Part shown: positions 56,324-64,000 of the stretch, piece after piece
Layout: every line of letters starts with the position of its first letter
Position numbering within the stretch: position 1 is the stretch's first letter
NCBI RefSeq assembly: GCF_002217355.1
Contig: NZ_MUHA01000010.1
Location: forward strand, 1-64,000
Source: Flavobacterium oncorhynchi
Lineage (GTDB): Bacteria > Bacteroidota > Bacteroidia > Flavobacteriales > Flavobacteriaceae
Length of the DNA stretch: 64,000 nucleotides
Direction: 5' to 3'
Made by a program: the position numbers and the translations under genes
The notes under the pieces: model-generated
The model's database searches: none
Told to the model about the DNA's origin: nothing
The model's input: the letters and a program-made list of their open reading frames with translations, nothing else

Positions 56324-57349
56324 CTAGACAAGCAAAGCTCCTTTATTTTCAATATCATTTTCGCTCAGCAATGCTTTAATATTATTAAAAGTAACCAACG
56401 CAATCTGAGTTAAAGCTTCATTGGTAAAAAATGCCTGATGTGCTGTTACTAAAACATTAGGAAAACTCATTAACCTTTGAATAGCATCATCCTGAATAAT
56501 ATCTGCAGATAAATCTCTGAAAAATAATTTTTCTTCCTGTTCGTAAACATCAATTCCTAAATAACCTATTTTACCTTCTTTCAAGCCCTCAATAACCGAA
56601 GCCGTTTCAATCAATCCACCTCGGCTTGTATTAATAATCATCACATTATCTTTCATAGACGCAATTGAATCTTTATTGACAACGTGCTTTGTTTGAGCAT
56701 TTAACGGACAGTGGAGCGAGATAATATCACTCGATTTAAAAATCGTTTCCAGCGATACAAATTCTACTCCGTCCCTTATCATTTCATCATTCGTAATAAT
56801 ATCATAAGCCAGTACTTTACAACCAAAACCTAAAGCAATTTTAGAAAATGCTTTTCCTATATTTCCAGTTCCAATAATTCCAACCGTTTTTCCAAACAAA
56901 TCAAAACCTAACAATCCGTTTAGAGAAAAATTTTGTTCGCGAACACGATTGTACGCTTTATGCGTTTTTCTGTTCAATGTTAAAATCATTGCCATTGCAT
57001 GTTCTGCAACAGCTTGCGGAGAATAAGCAGGAACGCGGCAAACTTTTAAATTATATTTCTTAGCTGCTTCTAAATCGACATTGTTAAAACCTGCACAACG
57101 TAATGCAATAATTTTCACTCCTTTTTCTGCCAGCTGCTTAATTACGGCTTCGTTTACTATATCATTTACAAAAACACAAACAACAGCGGCATTTTCAATT
57201 AAAATAACAGTCTGAGGATTAAGCTGGGTTTCAAAAAAATCCAATTCAAAACCAAAATCGGCATTGTATTTATTAAAAAAAGATTTATCGTAAGGCTGTG
57301 TTGAAAAAAAGGCGATTTTACTTCCGCTGATTGTAGTAACTAAACTCAT
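56324..57349 (-). CDS. ldhA: D-lactate dehydrogenase (NAD-dependent, LdhA type)
   Basis: A 341-residue D-2-hydroxyacid dehydrogenase very close to E. coli LdhA along its length: IALRCAGFNNVDLEAAKKYNLKV, VPAYSPQAVAEHAMAMILTLNRK, the NAD loop GTGNIGKAF, catalytic arginine in NTSRGGLIET, a glutamate in the DVYEQEEKLFF region and the histidine in TAHQAFFTNEAL. It reduces pyruvate to D-lactate during oxygen limitation or overflow. It is a single gene on its strand with a -7-like TATTTTTG at 57401-57394. Confidence 0.93.
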   Translation of the reverse strand: MSLVTTISGSKIAFFSTQPYDKSFFNKYNADFGFELDFFETQLNPQTVILIENAAVVCVFVNDIVNEAVIKQLAEKGVKIIALRCAGFNNVDLEAAKKYNLKVCRVPAYSPQAVAEHAMAMILTLNRKTHKAYNRVREQNFSLNGLLGFDLFGKTVGIIGTGNIGKAFSKIALGFGCKVLAYDIITNDEMIRDGVEFVSLETIFKSSDIISLHCPLNAQTKHVVNKDSIASMKDNVMIINTSRGGLIETASVIEGLKEGKIGYLGIDVYEQEEKLFFRDLSADIIQDDAIQRLMSFPNVLVTAHQAFFTNEALTQIALVTFNNIKALLSENDIENKGALLV

Positions 57350-57541
57350 AATGAATTGTTCTTGGATTTTAATTTGTTTATACCTTAAAAATACAAAAAT
57401 AATTCTAGATGCTTCTTTTAAAATAAAGCTTTAAAGTTTTACGTTTCAATTTGTTAAATAAAGCACAATTCTAACTTAGTTAATTAAACCTATTGATTTT
57501 AACATTGTCTAATCGATATAAACAATTAAAAAACTTACATC

Positions 57542-57979
57542 ATGAAAAAATTATTTATCGCTGCTTTACTATTTGTTGGAATAGCAAGTTTTGCACAAGA
57601 AGCCGACCAAAAACCTATGCGTGAGCATAAAGAAAGATTAACTCCAGAACAGCGCAGTGAAAAGCAGTTAAAAAAACTAACTTCTGAGTTAAATTTAGAT
57701 GCCAATCAACAAACACAAGTAAAACAACTTTTAGCAGATCGTAATGCTAAAGCTGAAAAGTTTAAAGAAGCCAGAAAAGACAAAAAAGACAGCAATGTAA
57801 AACCAACAGCTGCTGAAAAAGAAGCTTTCAAAAAACAAATGATGGACGAAAAAGAGGCTAATGATGCAAAAATGAAAGCGATTTTGAATGCGGACCAATA
57901 CAGCAAATGGAAAAACATTCAGAAAGAAAATCAAGATAAGATGAAAAATAAAATGAAAGAACGAAAAGACCAAGAATAA
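57542..57979 (+). CDS. Spy/CpxP-like periplasmic protein (DUF4890 type)
   Basis: A 145-residue exported protein. The signal peptide is KKLFIAALLFVGIASFAQ. The mature part is almost all charged helix: TPEQRSEKQLKKLTSELNLDANQQTQVKQLLADRNAK, then MKAILNADQYSKWKNIQKENQDKMKNKMKERK. The LT..Q...L...LnLt..Q pattern followed by ILNADQYSKW is that of Bacteroidota Spy-like proteins. A chaperone or metal-related envelope-stress role is possible by analogy. Single gene with its own terminator. Confidence 0.83.
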   Translation: MKKLFIAALLFVGIASFAQEADQKPMREHKERLTPEQRSEKQLKKLTSELNLDANQQTQVKQLLADRNAKAEKFKEARKDKKDSNVKPTAAEKEAFKKQMMDEKEANDAKMKAILNADQYSKWKNIQKENQDKMKNKMKERKDQE

Positions 57980-58005
57980 AAAAAGAGGCTCGTAAGCCTC
58001 TTTTT
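57978..58005. terminator. Bidirectional terminator between Spy-like and metalloprotease genes
   Basis: Arms AAAAAGAGGCT (57980-57990) and AGCCTCTTTTT (57995-58005) with a 4-base loop serve both convergent genes. Confidence 0.88.
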
Positions 58006-58017
58006 ATTTGTATAAAT

Positions 58018-60495
58018 CTATACCTTAGGATTTAGAATTAAATCAATTCTTTTAATACAATCTTCATAGTGATATTTTGTTTCTGCATTTGTTCCTAATG
58101 CTTTTGCTGCCGTAAGCGATTTTTTTAATGTATTTAATTCTCCACGTACTAAAGCTCTAAGATCAGACTGAGAAACATTATAATAACCCGATGATCTTTC
58201 TGTTGGTTTCATCTCTTCAGTCATCAAAGTTCCCATTCTGTCGATATAAGCACGTTGAAGATTTCGACGATAAATGGTAACATTTGCAGCGCTGCCAGCC
58301 TCTTTCCAAATTCCTTTTCTCATATCTTTAAAGAAATCTAAAGCTTTATAAGTATCAGCACCCAAAATTTCATTATCCATTAATCTGCCAATGCGTCCTA
58401 AACTTAATAAGTTATTTAGATGTCTAACTTGTAAATTTCTAAACCTTTCAGTATAACCAGCATAATCAGTATTCTTTAAAGTATTTAAGTTTACAATCCA
58501 TGTTGGAGATGCAAAAGCATTTGTCTGTAACCAATTCATTGCTTCAATTTGCTTTACCTTTGGAACAACTTCGTATACATTTCCTGCCTGATTTGGGTTT
58601 TTAAGGTTTTCATACACTCCCCCAACATTTGTTACAACGTGACCTACATAACGGCTCCAAACATCCAATAATTCCTTATACAATTCATCTAAATCTTCAT
58701 AGTTGTTGGTAACATTACTCGTCCATTCATTTAAATGATTGGCAACAAATTCAAGATTTTTAAGTCCATAAGAACTCGCTTTCATTGAGTTATTTCCGAT
58801 ATCTTCTGTTTGAGAAGAAGGATCGAAAGTACTGCTTTGTTTACCATATTTATAAACCGGATTTCCTGCCTTATCCAAAATCCATTTGTCTAACGTTGGC
58901 GTTTCGTCTTGAGGAGTTTTTGAATTTGGAATTACTCTATACCCCCAATTTAAAGCGTAATGATCGTAAGCACCCATTTTACGAATAAAACGAACATTTT
59001 TATCTCCAGGTTGTGCAATATAGTTGTATCTCGCATAATCCATGATACTTGCTGCAATACCGTTTTTTTGTGTAAAATCACCATTTCTGTAACTTTCTGT
59101 ATCAAAAGCACAACTTGCTCCCATATTATGAGGAAAACCTAATGCGTGACCAACCTCGTGAGCAATTACCATTCGCATCATTTCGCCCATTTCTTCATCA
59201 CTAGTCTGCAATGTTCTAGCTGATGGATTTGCAGCTCCCGTTTCTAACAAATAACGATTCCTGTATGAACGCAAATGATTGTGATACCAGATAACATCAC
59301 TTTCTATAATTTCTCCAGTTCTAGGATCAGAAACACTAGGTCCAACAGCATTTCTTGTTGTACTGGCAACATAACGTATTACAGAGTAACGAACATCTTC
59401 TGGGCTAAAATCAGGGTCTTCCTCTTTTGTTGGAGCATCTTTGGCAATAATAGCATTTTTAAAACCAGCAGTTTCAAAAGGTTTTTGCCATTCTTCAATT
59501 CCTTGTTTAATATATTTTCTAAGTTTTTCCGGCGTAGCTGGATCCAAATAATATACAATTGGTTTTATTGGCTCAACCAATTCTCCTCTTGCGTAAGCTT
59601 CAGGATCTTTTGGCTCTAATCTCCATCGTCTGATATACGTTTTAAGATCCGATTTCAATTCGTTGCTTCCATAATCGTATTGACTTATGGTAAACCATCC
59701 TACACGTGGATCTGCTAATCTAGGTTTCATCGGCACTTCTGGCAGTAAAACCATAGACTGATTCATCTGAATACTAATTGACTCTGTTTCTTCTAACATT
59801 GAAGGTTTTGAGGCATTATAAGTCATATCCTGAATCACTTCAATATTCATAGGAAAACTTTTAATCGTATTAATAAAACTTCTTGAATCATCAAGTCCTT
59901 TTACTTTATACGTTTCTCTCATTTGACCAGAAATCCCGCTGATTGCTTTTACATCTGTACTGTAAAATTTAGTAACATCGATAACTGTATTTGCAGAATC
60001 TTTACTAAAAGCAACAATATCAAAAGCAAATAATGTAGGATCGTAATTATTTGATTTAACAGAAATACTTATCGGTAAAGTATCATTTGCAACAGCATTA
60101 TATGATTTTGATTTGATTAGAATTTTATCTTGAAAACGCTGCCAAACGATCAATTGTTCATTTGTTTCAGAACCTGCGTTTACGTATCCGCCACCAAGAT
60201 TAGAAGGCAGTTTAGACAATCTGCTTACCAAAAGCATATCTTTGTTTAGATATTTATTTGGAATTTCGAAGTAAAACTTTTTATCTACTTTATGAACCGT
60301 AAAAAGACCTTCGTCAGAAACGGCATCTTTGGTAATTACTTTACTGTACTCTTTGATAGAAGAATCAGATTTTTTTTCTGCTGGGGCTCCAGCGCTCTCT
60401 TCTTTTTTGGATTTCTTTTTTGTCGATTGGGCAAACTGACTTTCAGGAAATAACATAAAAACTGCCATTGCAGTAAAAATGAAAATTTTCTTCAT
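58018..60495 (-). CDS. Secreted zinc-dependent metalloprotease (DUF5117/DUF4953-type zincin)
   Basis: An 825-residue exported protease. The signal peptide (IFIFTAMAVFMLFPESQFAQ) is followed by a lysine/serine-rich linker, DUF5118/DUF5117-like domains (about 45-380) and a catalytic domain with zinc motif HEVGHALGFPHN (His446, Glu447, His450, His456), the metzincin form HExxHxxGxxH. The methionine turn is probably in ASIMDYARYN, about 40 residues later. The C-terminal region is alpha-helical. The substrate is unknown; such proteins are widespread in Bacteroidota. The promoter is predicted at TTG-N19-TATTTTTG (60556-60527). Confidence 0.9.
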   Translation of the reverse strand: MKKIFIFTAMAVFMLFPESQFAQSTKKKSKKEESAGAPAEKKSDSSIKEYSKVITKDAVSDEGLFTVHKVDKKFYFEIPNKYLNKDMLLVSRLSKLPSNLGGGYVNAGSETNEQLIVWQRFQDKILIKSKSYNAVANDTLPISISVKSNNYDPTLFAFDIVAFSKDSANTVIDVTKFYSTDVKAISGISGQMRETYKVKGLDDSRSFINTIKSFPMNIEVIQDMTYNASKPSMLEETESISIQMNQSMVLLPEVPMKPRLADPRVGWFTISQYDYGSNELKSDLKTYIRRWRLEPKDPEAYARGELVEPIKPIVYYLDPATPEKLRKYIKQGIEEWQKPFETAGFKNAIIAKDAPTKEEDPDFSPEDVRYSVIRYVASTTRNAVGPSVSDPRTGEIIESDVIWYHNHLRSYRNRYLLETGAANPSARTLQTSDEEMGEMMRMVIAHEVGHALGFPHNMGASCAFDTESYRNGDFTQKNGIAASIMDYARYNYIAQPGDKNVRFIRKMGAYDHYALNWGYRVIPNSKTPQDETPTLDKWILDKAGNPVYKYGKQSSTFDPSSQTEDIGNNSMKASSYGLKNLEFVANHLNEWTSNVTNNYEDLDELYKELLDVWSRYVGHVVTNVGGVYENLKNPNQAGNVYEVVPKVKQIEAMNWLQTNAFASPTWIVNLNTLKNTDYAGYTERFRNLQVRHLNNLLSLGRIGRLMDNEILGADTYKALDFFKDMRKGIWKEAGSAANVTIYRRNLQRAYIDRMGTLMTEEMKPTERSSGYYNVSQSDLRALVRGELNTLKKSLTAAKALGTNAETKYHYEDCIKRIDLILNPKV

Positions 60496-60526
60496 TTATT
60501 ATAGGTTTTAATGGTTATTTGTTAAA

Positions 60527-60556
60527 CAAAAATAATTTTTGAATGCAATTATACAA
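60527..60556 (-). promoter_or_regulatory. Predicted promoter of the metalloprotease gene
   Basis: On the minus strand, TTG (60556-60554), a 19-base spacer and TATTTTTG (60534-60527). It lies about 30 bases before the ATG. Confidence 0.5.
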
Positions 60557-60613
60557 GTATTTTACTTGTCATTAACTTTTTATTAACTAAATATAAAATA
60601 AAGTTTACAACAA

Positions 60614-60650
60614 TAAAAAAGGTTTGACTTTTTGTAAAGTCAAACCTTTT
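60614..60650 (-). terminator. Terminator of hemL
   Basis: Perfect 15-bp arms AAAAGGTTTGACTTT (60617-60631) and AAAGTCAAACCTTTT (60636-60650), followed on the minus strand by T residues. It lies 21 bases past the stop. Confidence 0.88.
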
Positions 60651-60671
60651 AAAATAAATAGTTACTATGAA

Positions 60672-61958
60672 TTAAAATGTTTTCGAAACTTTATCGATCG
60701 CATTAATTGTAAAATCTAAATCTTCATACGTCAAAGCATCTGTTATAAACCATGTTTCATAAGCTGATGGCGCAATATAAACACCTTCCTGCAATAAACC
60801 GTGGAAGAATTTTTTAAACGTTTCGTTATCTCCTTTTGCTGCAGTTTGAAAATCTACAACAGGATTTGCATCAAAATGAACAGAAATCATCGAACCAACT
60901 CTATTGATTGTAAAAACAACATTATTTGCTTTTAAAACTCTATCGATTCCCGCTTCTAAATAAGCCGTTTTTTCTTCTAAACGAGTAAAAATTTCACGAT
61001 CATTATCTAACGCTTTCAACATTGCATAGCCGGCAGCCATTGCTAACGGATTTCCAGATAATGTTCCTGCTTGATAAACTGGTCCTAGAGGCGCTAAATA
61101 ATTCATGATTTCTTCGCGTGCAGCAAAAGCTCCAACTGGTAATCCGCCGCCAATAACTTTCCCGAAAGTTACGATATCAGCATTGATATTATACAATTCC
61201 TGAACACCTCCGCGAGCCAAACGGAAACCTGTCATAACTTCATCAAAAATCAATAAAATCCCGTTTGCAGTACACAGATCTCTTAAGCCTTGCAAGAAAC
61301 CTTCTTGAGGTGGAATACAACCCATATTTCCTGCAACTGCTTCAATTATAATAGCAGCAATTTCACCTTTATTAGCTTCGATTAAAGTTTTTACATTCTC
61401 TAGATCATTGTATTTTGCTAACAAAGTATCCTTTGCAGTTCCTTCTGTAACACCTGGACTATTTGGCGAACCAAAAGTTACAGCACCACTTCCTGCCTGA
61501 ATCAAAAACGAATCAGAATGTCCATGATAGCATCCAGCAAATTTGATAATTTTATCTCTCTTTGTAAATCCGCGAGCCAAACGAATTGCGCTCATACAAG
61601 CTTCTGTCCCTGAATTTACAAAACGTATTTTATCAATATTTGGAACCATTGAAACTGCCAAAGCTGCAATTTCGGTTTCCAATTCAGTCGGCATTCCAAA
61701 TGAAGTTCCCAATTTTGCTTTTTCGATCACTGCGTCAACAACCGGCTGATAAGCATGACCTAAAACCATCGGTCCCCAAGAGTTAATATAATCTATTAAT
61801 TTGTTTCCGTCTTCATCATATAAATAAGCACCTTTGGCACTTTTGACAAAAATTGGAGTTCCTCCAACTGCTTTAAACGCTCTTACTGGCGAATTTACAC
61901 CACCTGGAATTACTTTTTCTGCTTCAGCAAAAAGCTGACTACTTCTTTTATATAACAT
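60672..61958 (-). CDS. hemL: Glutamate-1-semialdehyde 2,1-aminomutase
   Basis: A 428-residue class III aminotransferase-fold PLP enzyme making 5-aminolevulinate for heme. The N-terminal substrate loop is [16 protein letters not shown] (residues 18-33). [18 protein letters not shown] covers the gating loop, FDEVMTGFR the PLP aspartate, and Lys267 in [11 protein letters not shown] is the Schiff-base lysine. Length is normal. It indicates the C5 pathway of heme synthesis. It is 124 bases downstream of the glucosaminidase gene across an unusual repetitive spacer. Confidence 0.97.
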   Translation of the reverse strand: MLYKRSSQLFAEAEKVIPGGVNSPVRAFKAVGGTPIFVKSAKGAYLYDEDGNKLIDYINSWGPMVLGHAYQPVVDAVIEKAKLGTSFGMPTELETEIAALAVSMVPNIDKIRFVNSGTEACMSAIRLARGFTKRDKIIKFAGCYHGHSDSFLIQAGSGAVTFGSPNSPGVTEGTAKDTLLAKYNDLENVKTLIEANKGEIAAIIIEAVAGNMGCIPPQEGFLQGLRDLCTANGILLIFDEVMTGFRLARGGVQELYNINADIVTFGKVIGGGLPVGAFAAREEIMNYLAPLGPVYQAGTLSGNPLAMAAGYAMLKALDNDREIFTRLEEKTAYLEAGIDRVLKANNVVFTINRVGSMISVHFDANPVVDFQTAAKGDNETFKKFFHGLLQEGVYIAPSAYETWFITDALTYEDLDFTINAIDKVSKTF

Positions 61959-61968
61959 TCTTATTTTT

Positions 61969-62010
61969 GATTTTAGAATTCAGATTTTAGATTAAAACTG
62001 AAAACCTATT
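61969..62010. repeat. GATTTTAGA-type low-complexity intergenic repeat, copy 2
   Basis: The hemL-glucosaminidase spacer contains GATTTTAGAATTCAGATTTTAGATT and, further on, several ACTGAAAACT-like units (to about 62075). The same GATTTTAGATTC words appear between tRNA-Thr(GGU) and tRNA-Tyr at 30754-30812. Confidence 0.45.
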
Positions 62011-62082
62011 TTAATTTCTAGATTTATTTCAACAGAACTGAAAACTGTCATTGAGACTGAACACTAAAAACTGAATACTTAA

Positions 62083-62985
62083 TTACTTAACCTTAAGTCT
62101 CTGCCCAATCGAAATTGCATTATCCGTTAGATTATTTTTTCTTTTTAAATCCTCGACCAATAAATTGAATTTTTTTGAAATGGAATACAGTGTATCTCCT
62201 TTTTGAACCTCATACAAATTCGGATCGTATTGACTCATGTTAATCTTTGGATCAGAAGCTGCATCATAAGATGATTTTTTTGGCGGATTCGAGGTATTTA
62301 TTGGCACATAGTTTCTTCCTGTAACCTGACAATCATATTGATGTAGATTATAGCGCTCAATATAACTGATTAACTTATCTGGATATTTCGGATCTGTTGC
62401 GTAGCCACAAGCCCTAAGTCCTTTTGCCCAAGCTTTGTAATCGTCTTTTTCATAAGTAAACAAAGACTCGTATCTCTTTTTTCCAACCAAAAATAAAGCA
62501 TGGTCTCTATAAGATTCTGCCGGTTCTGGATATTTTCTAAAACATTCCTGAGCTGAATCATCATCGTGACGAACACTTTCTCCCAGCCAATCTTTATGGC
62601 ATTTAATTCCAAAATGATTATTAGCCTCAAGTGCCAGATCACCTTTTCCCGCACCTGATTCTAAAATTCCCTGCGCCAAAATTATACTAGCCGGAATTCC
62701 ATATGTTTTCATGTTTCCAATTGCAATATCTTTATACTGCAAAACATAATTATTAATTAAATCATTGGTTACAACTGTTTTTGAAGTAGAATGAATAACC
62801 TCAGTTGTATTATTTGTAGAAGGATAATTTTTACCTATTGGTTTAGCAGGAGTAGTTTTTTTAGTCGTCGCTACTCGCGGTTTCTGAACCGCAGCTGCTT
62901 TTTTTGTCGTGGCAATAGCTGGTTTACTAGAAGAACAGCTTGCCAAAACCAATATCGTAAATAACAGTACAATTTTTTTAATCAT
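62083..62985 (-). CDS. Glucosaminidase (GH73-type) lipoprotein with C-terminal LysM
   Basis: A 300-residue cell-wall hydrolase anchored as a lipoprotein. The lipobox LASC (cysteine near residue 17) is followed by a basic, alanine/proline-rich linker (18-80). The glucosaminidase domain (about 85-215) has ILAQGILESGAGKGDLALEANNHFGIKC, with the likely catalytic glutamate in QGILESG, and DDSAQECFRKYP. A single LysM repeat follows at about 254-300 (YEVQKGDTLYSISKKFNLLVEDLKRKN). It should cut N-acetylglucosamine bonds of peptidoglycan. Its start overlaps the upstream gene by 8 bases, showing translational coupling. Confidence 0.92.
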   Translation of the reverse strand: MIKKIVLLFTILVLASCSSSKPAIATTKKAAAVQKPRVATTKKTTPAKPIGKNYPSTNNTTEVIHSTSKTVVTNDLINNYVLQYKDIAIGNMKTYGIPASIILAQGILESGAGKGDLALEANNHFGIKCHKDWLGESVRHDDDSAQECFRKYPEPAESYRDHALFLVGKKRYESLFTYEKDDYKAWAKGLRACGYATDPKYPDKLISYIERYNLHQYDCQVTGRNYVPINTSNPPKKSSYDAASDPKINMSQYDPNLYEVQKGDTLYSISKKFNLLVEDLKRKNNLTDNAISIGQRLKVK

Positions 62986-63886
62986 TCGTTTTAAGTATTG
63001 GTAATTTTTTCTGCATCAACTTCATATTCATTCCATCAACTCCCTGTAATCCACCTGTGTGAATAAGTAAAATTTTTGAATGTGCAGGAAAATATTTTTT
63101 GCCTATTAAATCTATAACGCCAAAAACCATTTTTCCTGTATAAATTGGATCTAAGGGCACTTTTGTTTTTTCAAAAAATGCATTTATAAATTCGATTAAT
63201 TCTAAATTTATCTTGCCATAACCTCCAAAATGATAGTCAGAAATTAAATTCCAGTTATCTTGTTTGGCAAAAATACGAATTTCATCTTGTAAAAAGTCAC
63301 CTTTTAACGCTGGAAAACCCAAAATTTTCTGATTTTCCGCTGAACTATTTATTAATCCCGAAATAGTTCCTCCAGTTCCAACAGCACAGCAAACATAATT
63401 AAAAACAACATCTTCCTGTGTTAAAATTTCTTCACAGCCTTTTACAGCAAACTCATTTGTGCCGCCTTCAGGCACTAAATAAAAGTCTCCAAACTTGTTT
63501 TTTAACTTCTCAATAAACTTATTTTCACTCTTAAGTCGATAATCTTCTCGCGAAACAAATTCAAACTGCATTCCGTTTTCCTGAGCAAATTTCAAAGTTG
63601 GATTTTCTTCAATTTTATCCCCAAGTTCATCGCCGCGAATAATTCCAATAGTTTTAAAACCCTGCTCTTTTCCTGCATACGCCACCGCAGCAATATGATT
63701 AGAAAATGCGCCGCCAAAAGTTAATAAAGTATCTTGATTTTCGACTTTCGCCTGAATTAAATTGTATTTTAATTTCCTAAATTTATTCCCCGAAACAAAC
63801 GGATGAATTAAATCTTCTCGCTTTATAGTCAAAGAAATATCATCTGGAAAACTAATATTAATAGGTTGATTGAAAACTGGATTCAT
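62978..63886 (-). CDS. PLP-dependent ACC deaminase / D-cysteine desulfhydrase-like protein
   Basis: A 302-residue fold-type II PLP enzyme. The catalytic lysine lies in SGNKFRKLKYNL (near residue 36), the phosphate loop in GTGGTISGLINS, and TFGGAFSNHIAAVAYAGKEQG forms the substrate region. Family members include 1-aminocyclopropane-1-carboxylate deaminase and D-cysteine desulfhydrase. In organisms outside the rhizosphere the second activity is more common, but the substrate cannot be settled here. Its ATG overlaps the preceding gene's TGA (ATGA, 63886-63883), and its end overlaps the glucosaminidase start. Confidence 0.88.
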   Translation of the reverse strand: MNPVFNQPINISFPDDISLTIKREDLIHPFVSGNKFRKLKYNLIQAKVENQDTLLTFGGAFSNHIAAVAYAGKEQGFKTIGIIRGDELGDKIEENPTLKFAQENGMQFEFVSREDYRLKSENKFIEKLKNKFGDFYLVPEGGTNEFAVKGCEEILTQEDVVFNYVCCAVGTGGTISGLINSSAENQKILGFPALKGDFLQDEIRIFAKQDNWNLISDYHFGGYGKINLELIEFINAFFEKTKVPLDPIYTGKMVFGVIDLIGKKYFPAHSKILLIHTGGLQGVDGMNMKLMQKKLPILKTND

Positions 63887-64000
63887 TTTAATTTGATATA
63901 ATTTAAAAACCGAAAAAAAGATCTGTTTTTTAAATAATTTAAGTTCGTTTCATTATGGTAAGCTTCTCTTTCAAAACTAATATTTCGATATGCCAGATCT
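63883..64000 (-). CDS. 3' end of an unidentified gene cut by the window edge
   Basis: The minus strand is open from base 63999 to a TGA at 63885-63883 and reads DLAYRNISFEREAYHNETNL, then NYLKNRSFFRFLNYIKLK. The composition is protein-like, the reading frame uses common codons, and the TGA overlaps the next gene's ATG in the classic ATGA manner, so it is almost certainly the C-terminus of a real gene. The FEREAY...LNYLKNR pattern looks like the tail of a small Bacteroidota hypothetical protein. Function unknown. Confidence 0.7.
   Translation of the reverse strand, partial: DLAYRNISFEREAYHNETNLNYLKNRSFFRFLNYIKLK

Noticed and set aside
1..64000. CRISPR arrays, insertion sequences, prophage, toxin-antitoxin or defence systems
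   Set aside because: No regularly spaced direct repeats, transposases, terminal inverted repeats or recognisable defence genes were seen on either strand.

Overview
The window is a stretch of core chromosome from a low-GC member of the Bacteroidota, most likely Flavobacterium or a close relative. The evidence is internal: a SusC/SusD pair, a Porin_10-type porin, DUF3467 behind rpoC, DUF2851, several TAnnTTTG-type promoter boxes, almost no Shine-Dalgarno sequences, and lipoproteins with short S/T-S-C lipoboxes. I see no prophage, insertion sequence, CRISPR array, rRNA operon or other clear accessory island.

Layout. 0.1-8.5 kb: a histidine kinase broken by an in-frame stop, its single-domain response regulator, a LysM/NlpC cell-wall hydrolase, a Kelch protein, a nitroreductase/HxlR divergent pair, and a mitochondrial-type aconitase. 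8.6-17 kb: AcnB, a MoxR ATPase, a SurA-like isomerase, release factor 3 and an unknown cysteine-containing protein. 17.3-31 kb: the transcription/translation core, read right to left as tRNA-Thr(UGU), tRNA-Tyr, tRNA-Thr(GGU), tuf, tRNA-Trp, secE, nusG, rplKAJL, rpoB, rpoC and a DUF3467 gene. 31-36.9 kb: hpf, xerC, rpsU, an acyl-CoA dehydrogenase, a helix-hairpin-helix protein, an amino acid permease and a PspC protein. 37-47.2 kb: DUF2851, a DEDDh exonuclease, a CBS-domain cystathionine beta-synthase, a porin and a SusCD pair. 47.9-64 kb: RNase HII, an SDR enzyme, a Crp/Fnr regulator, LipB, three tandem paralogous lipoproteins, LysS, two unknown proteins, LdhA, a Spy-like periplasmic protein, a zinc metalloprotease, HemL, a glucosaminidase/LysM lipoprotein, an ACC-deaminase-like enzyme, and the 3' end of one more gene running off the right edge.

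How the parts work together. The central block encodes RNA polymerase, elongation factors, ribosomal proteins and the tRNAs that feed them. Hairpins placed after rplL, after rpoB and between nusG and rplK suggest that output is tuned along one long transcript. The rpsU gene (bS21) has a near-perfect Shine-Dalgarno sequence. This is exceptional here and fits published autoregulation of bS21 in Flavobacterium, whose ribosomes hide their anti-SD. The promoter predicted for the tRNA/tuf operon lies so close to the hpf terminator that new transcripts would lose the terminator's 5' arm.

I did not find a clearly new multi-gene defence or mobile system. The best leads are the rpsU SD, the promoter-in-terminator arrangement, the YodB/YodC-like redox switch with face-to-face promoters, the three-copy lipoprotein cluster next to lipB, and the nonsense-interrupted kinase. 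All functions are inferred from reading sequence by eye; no database search was run.
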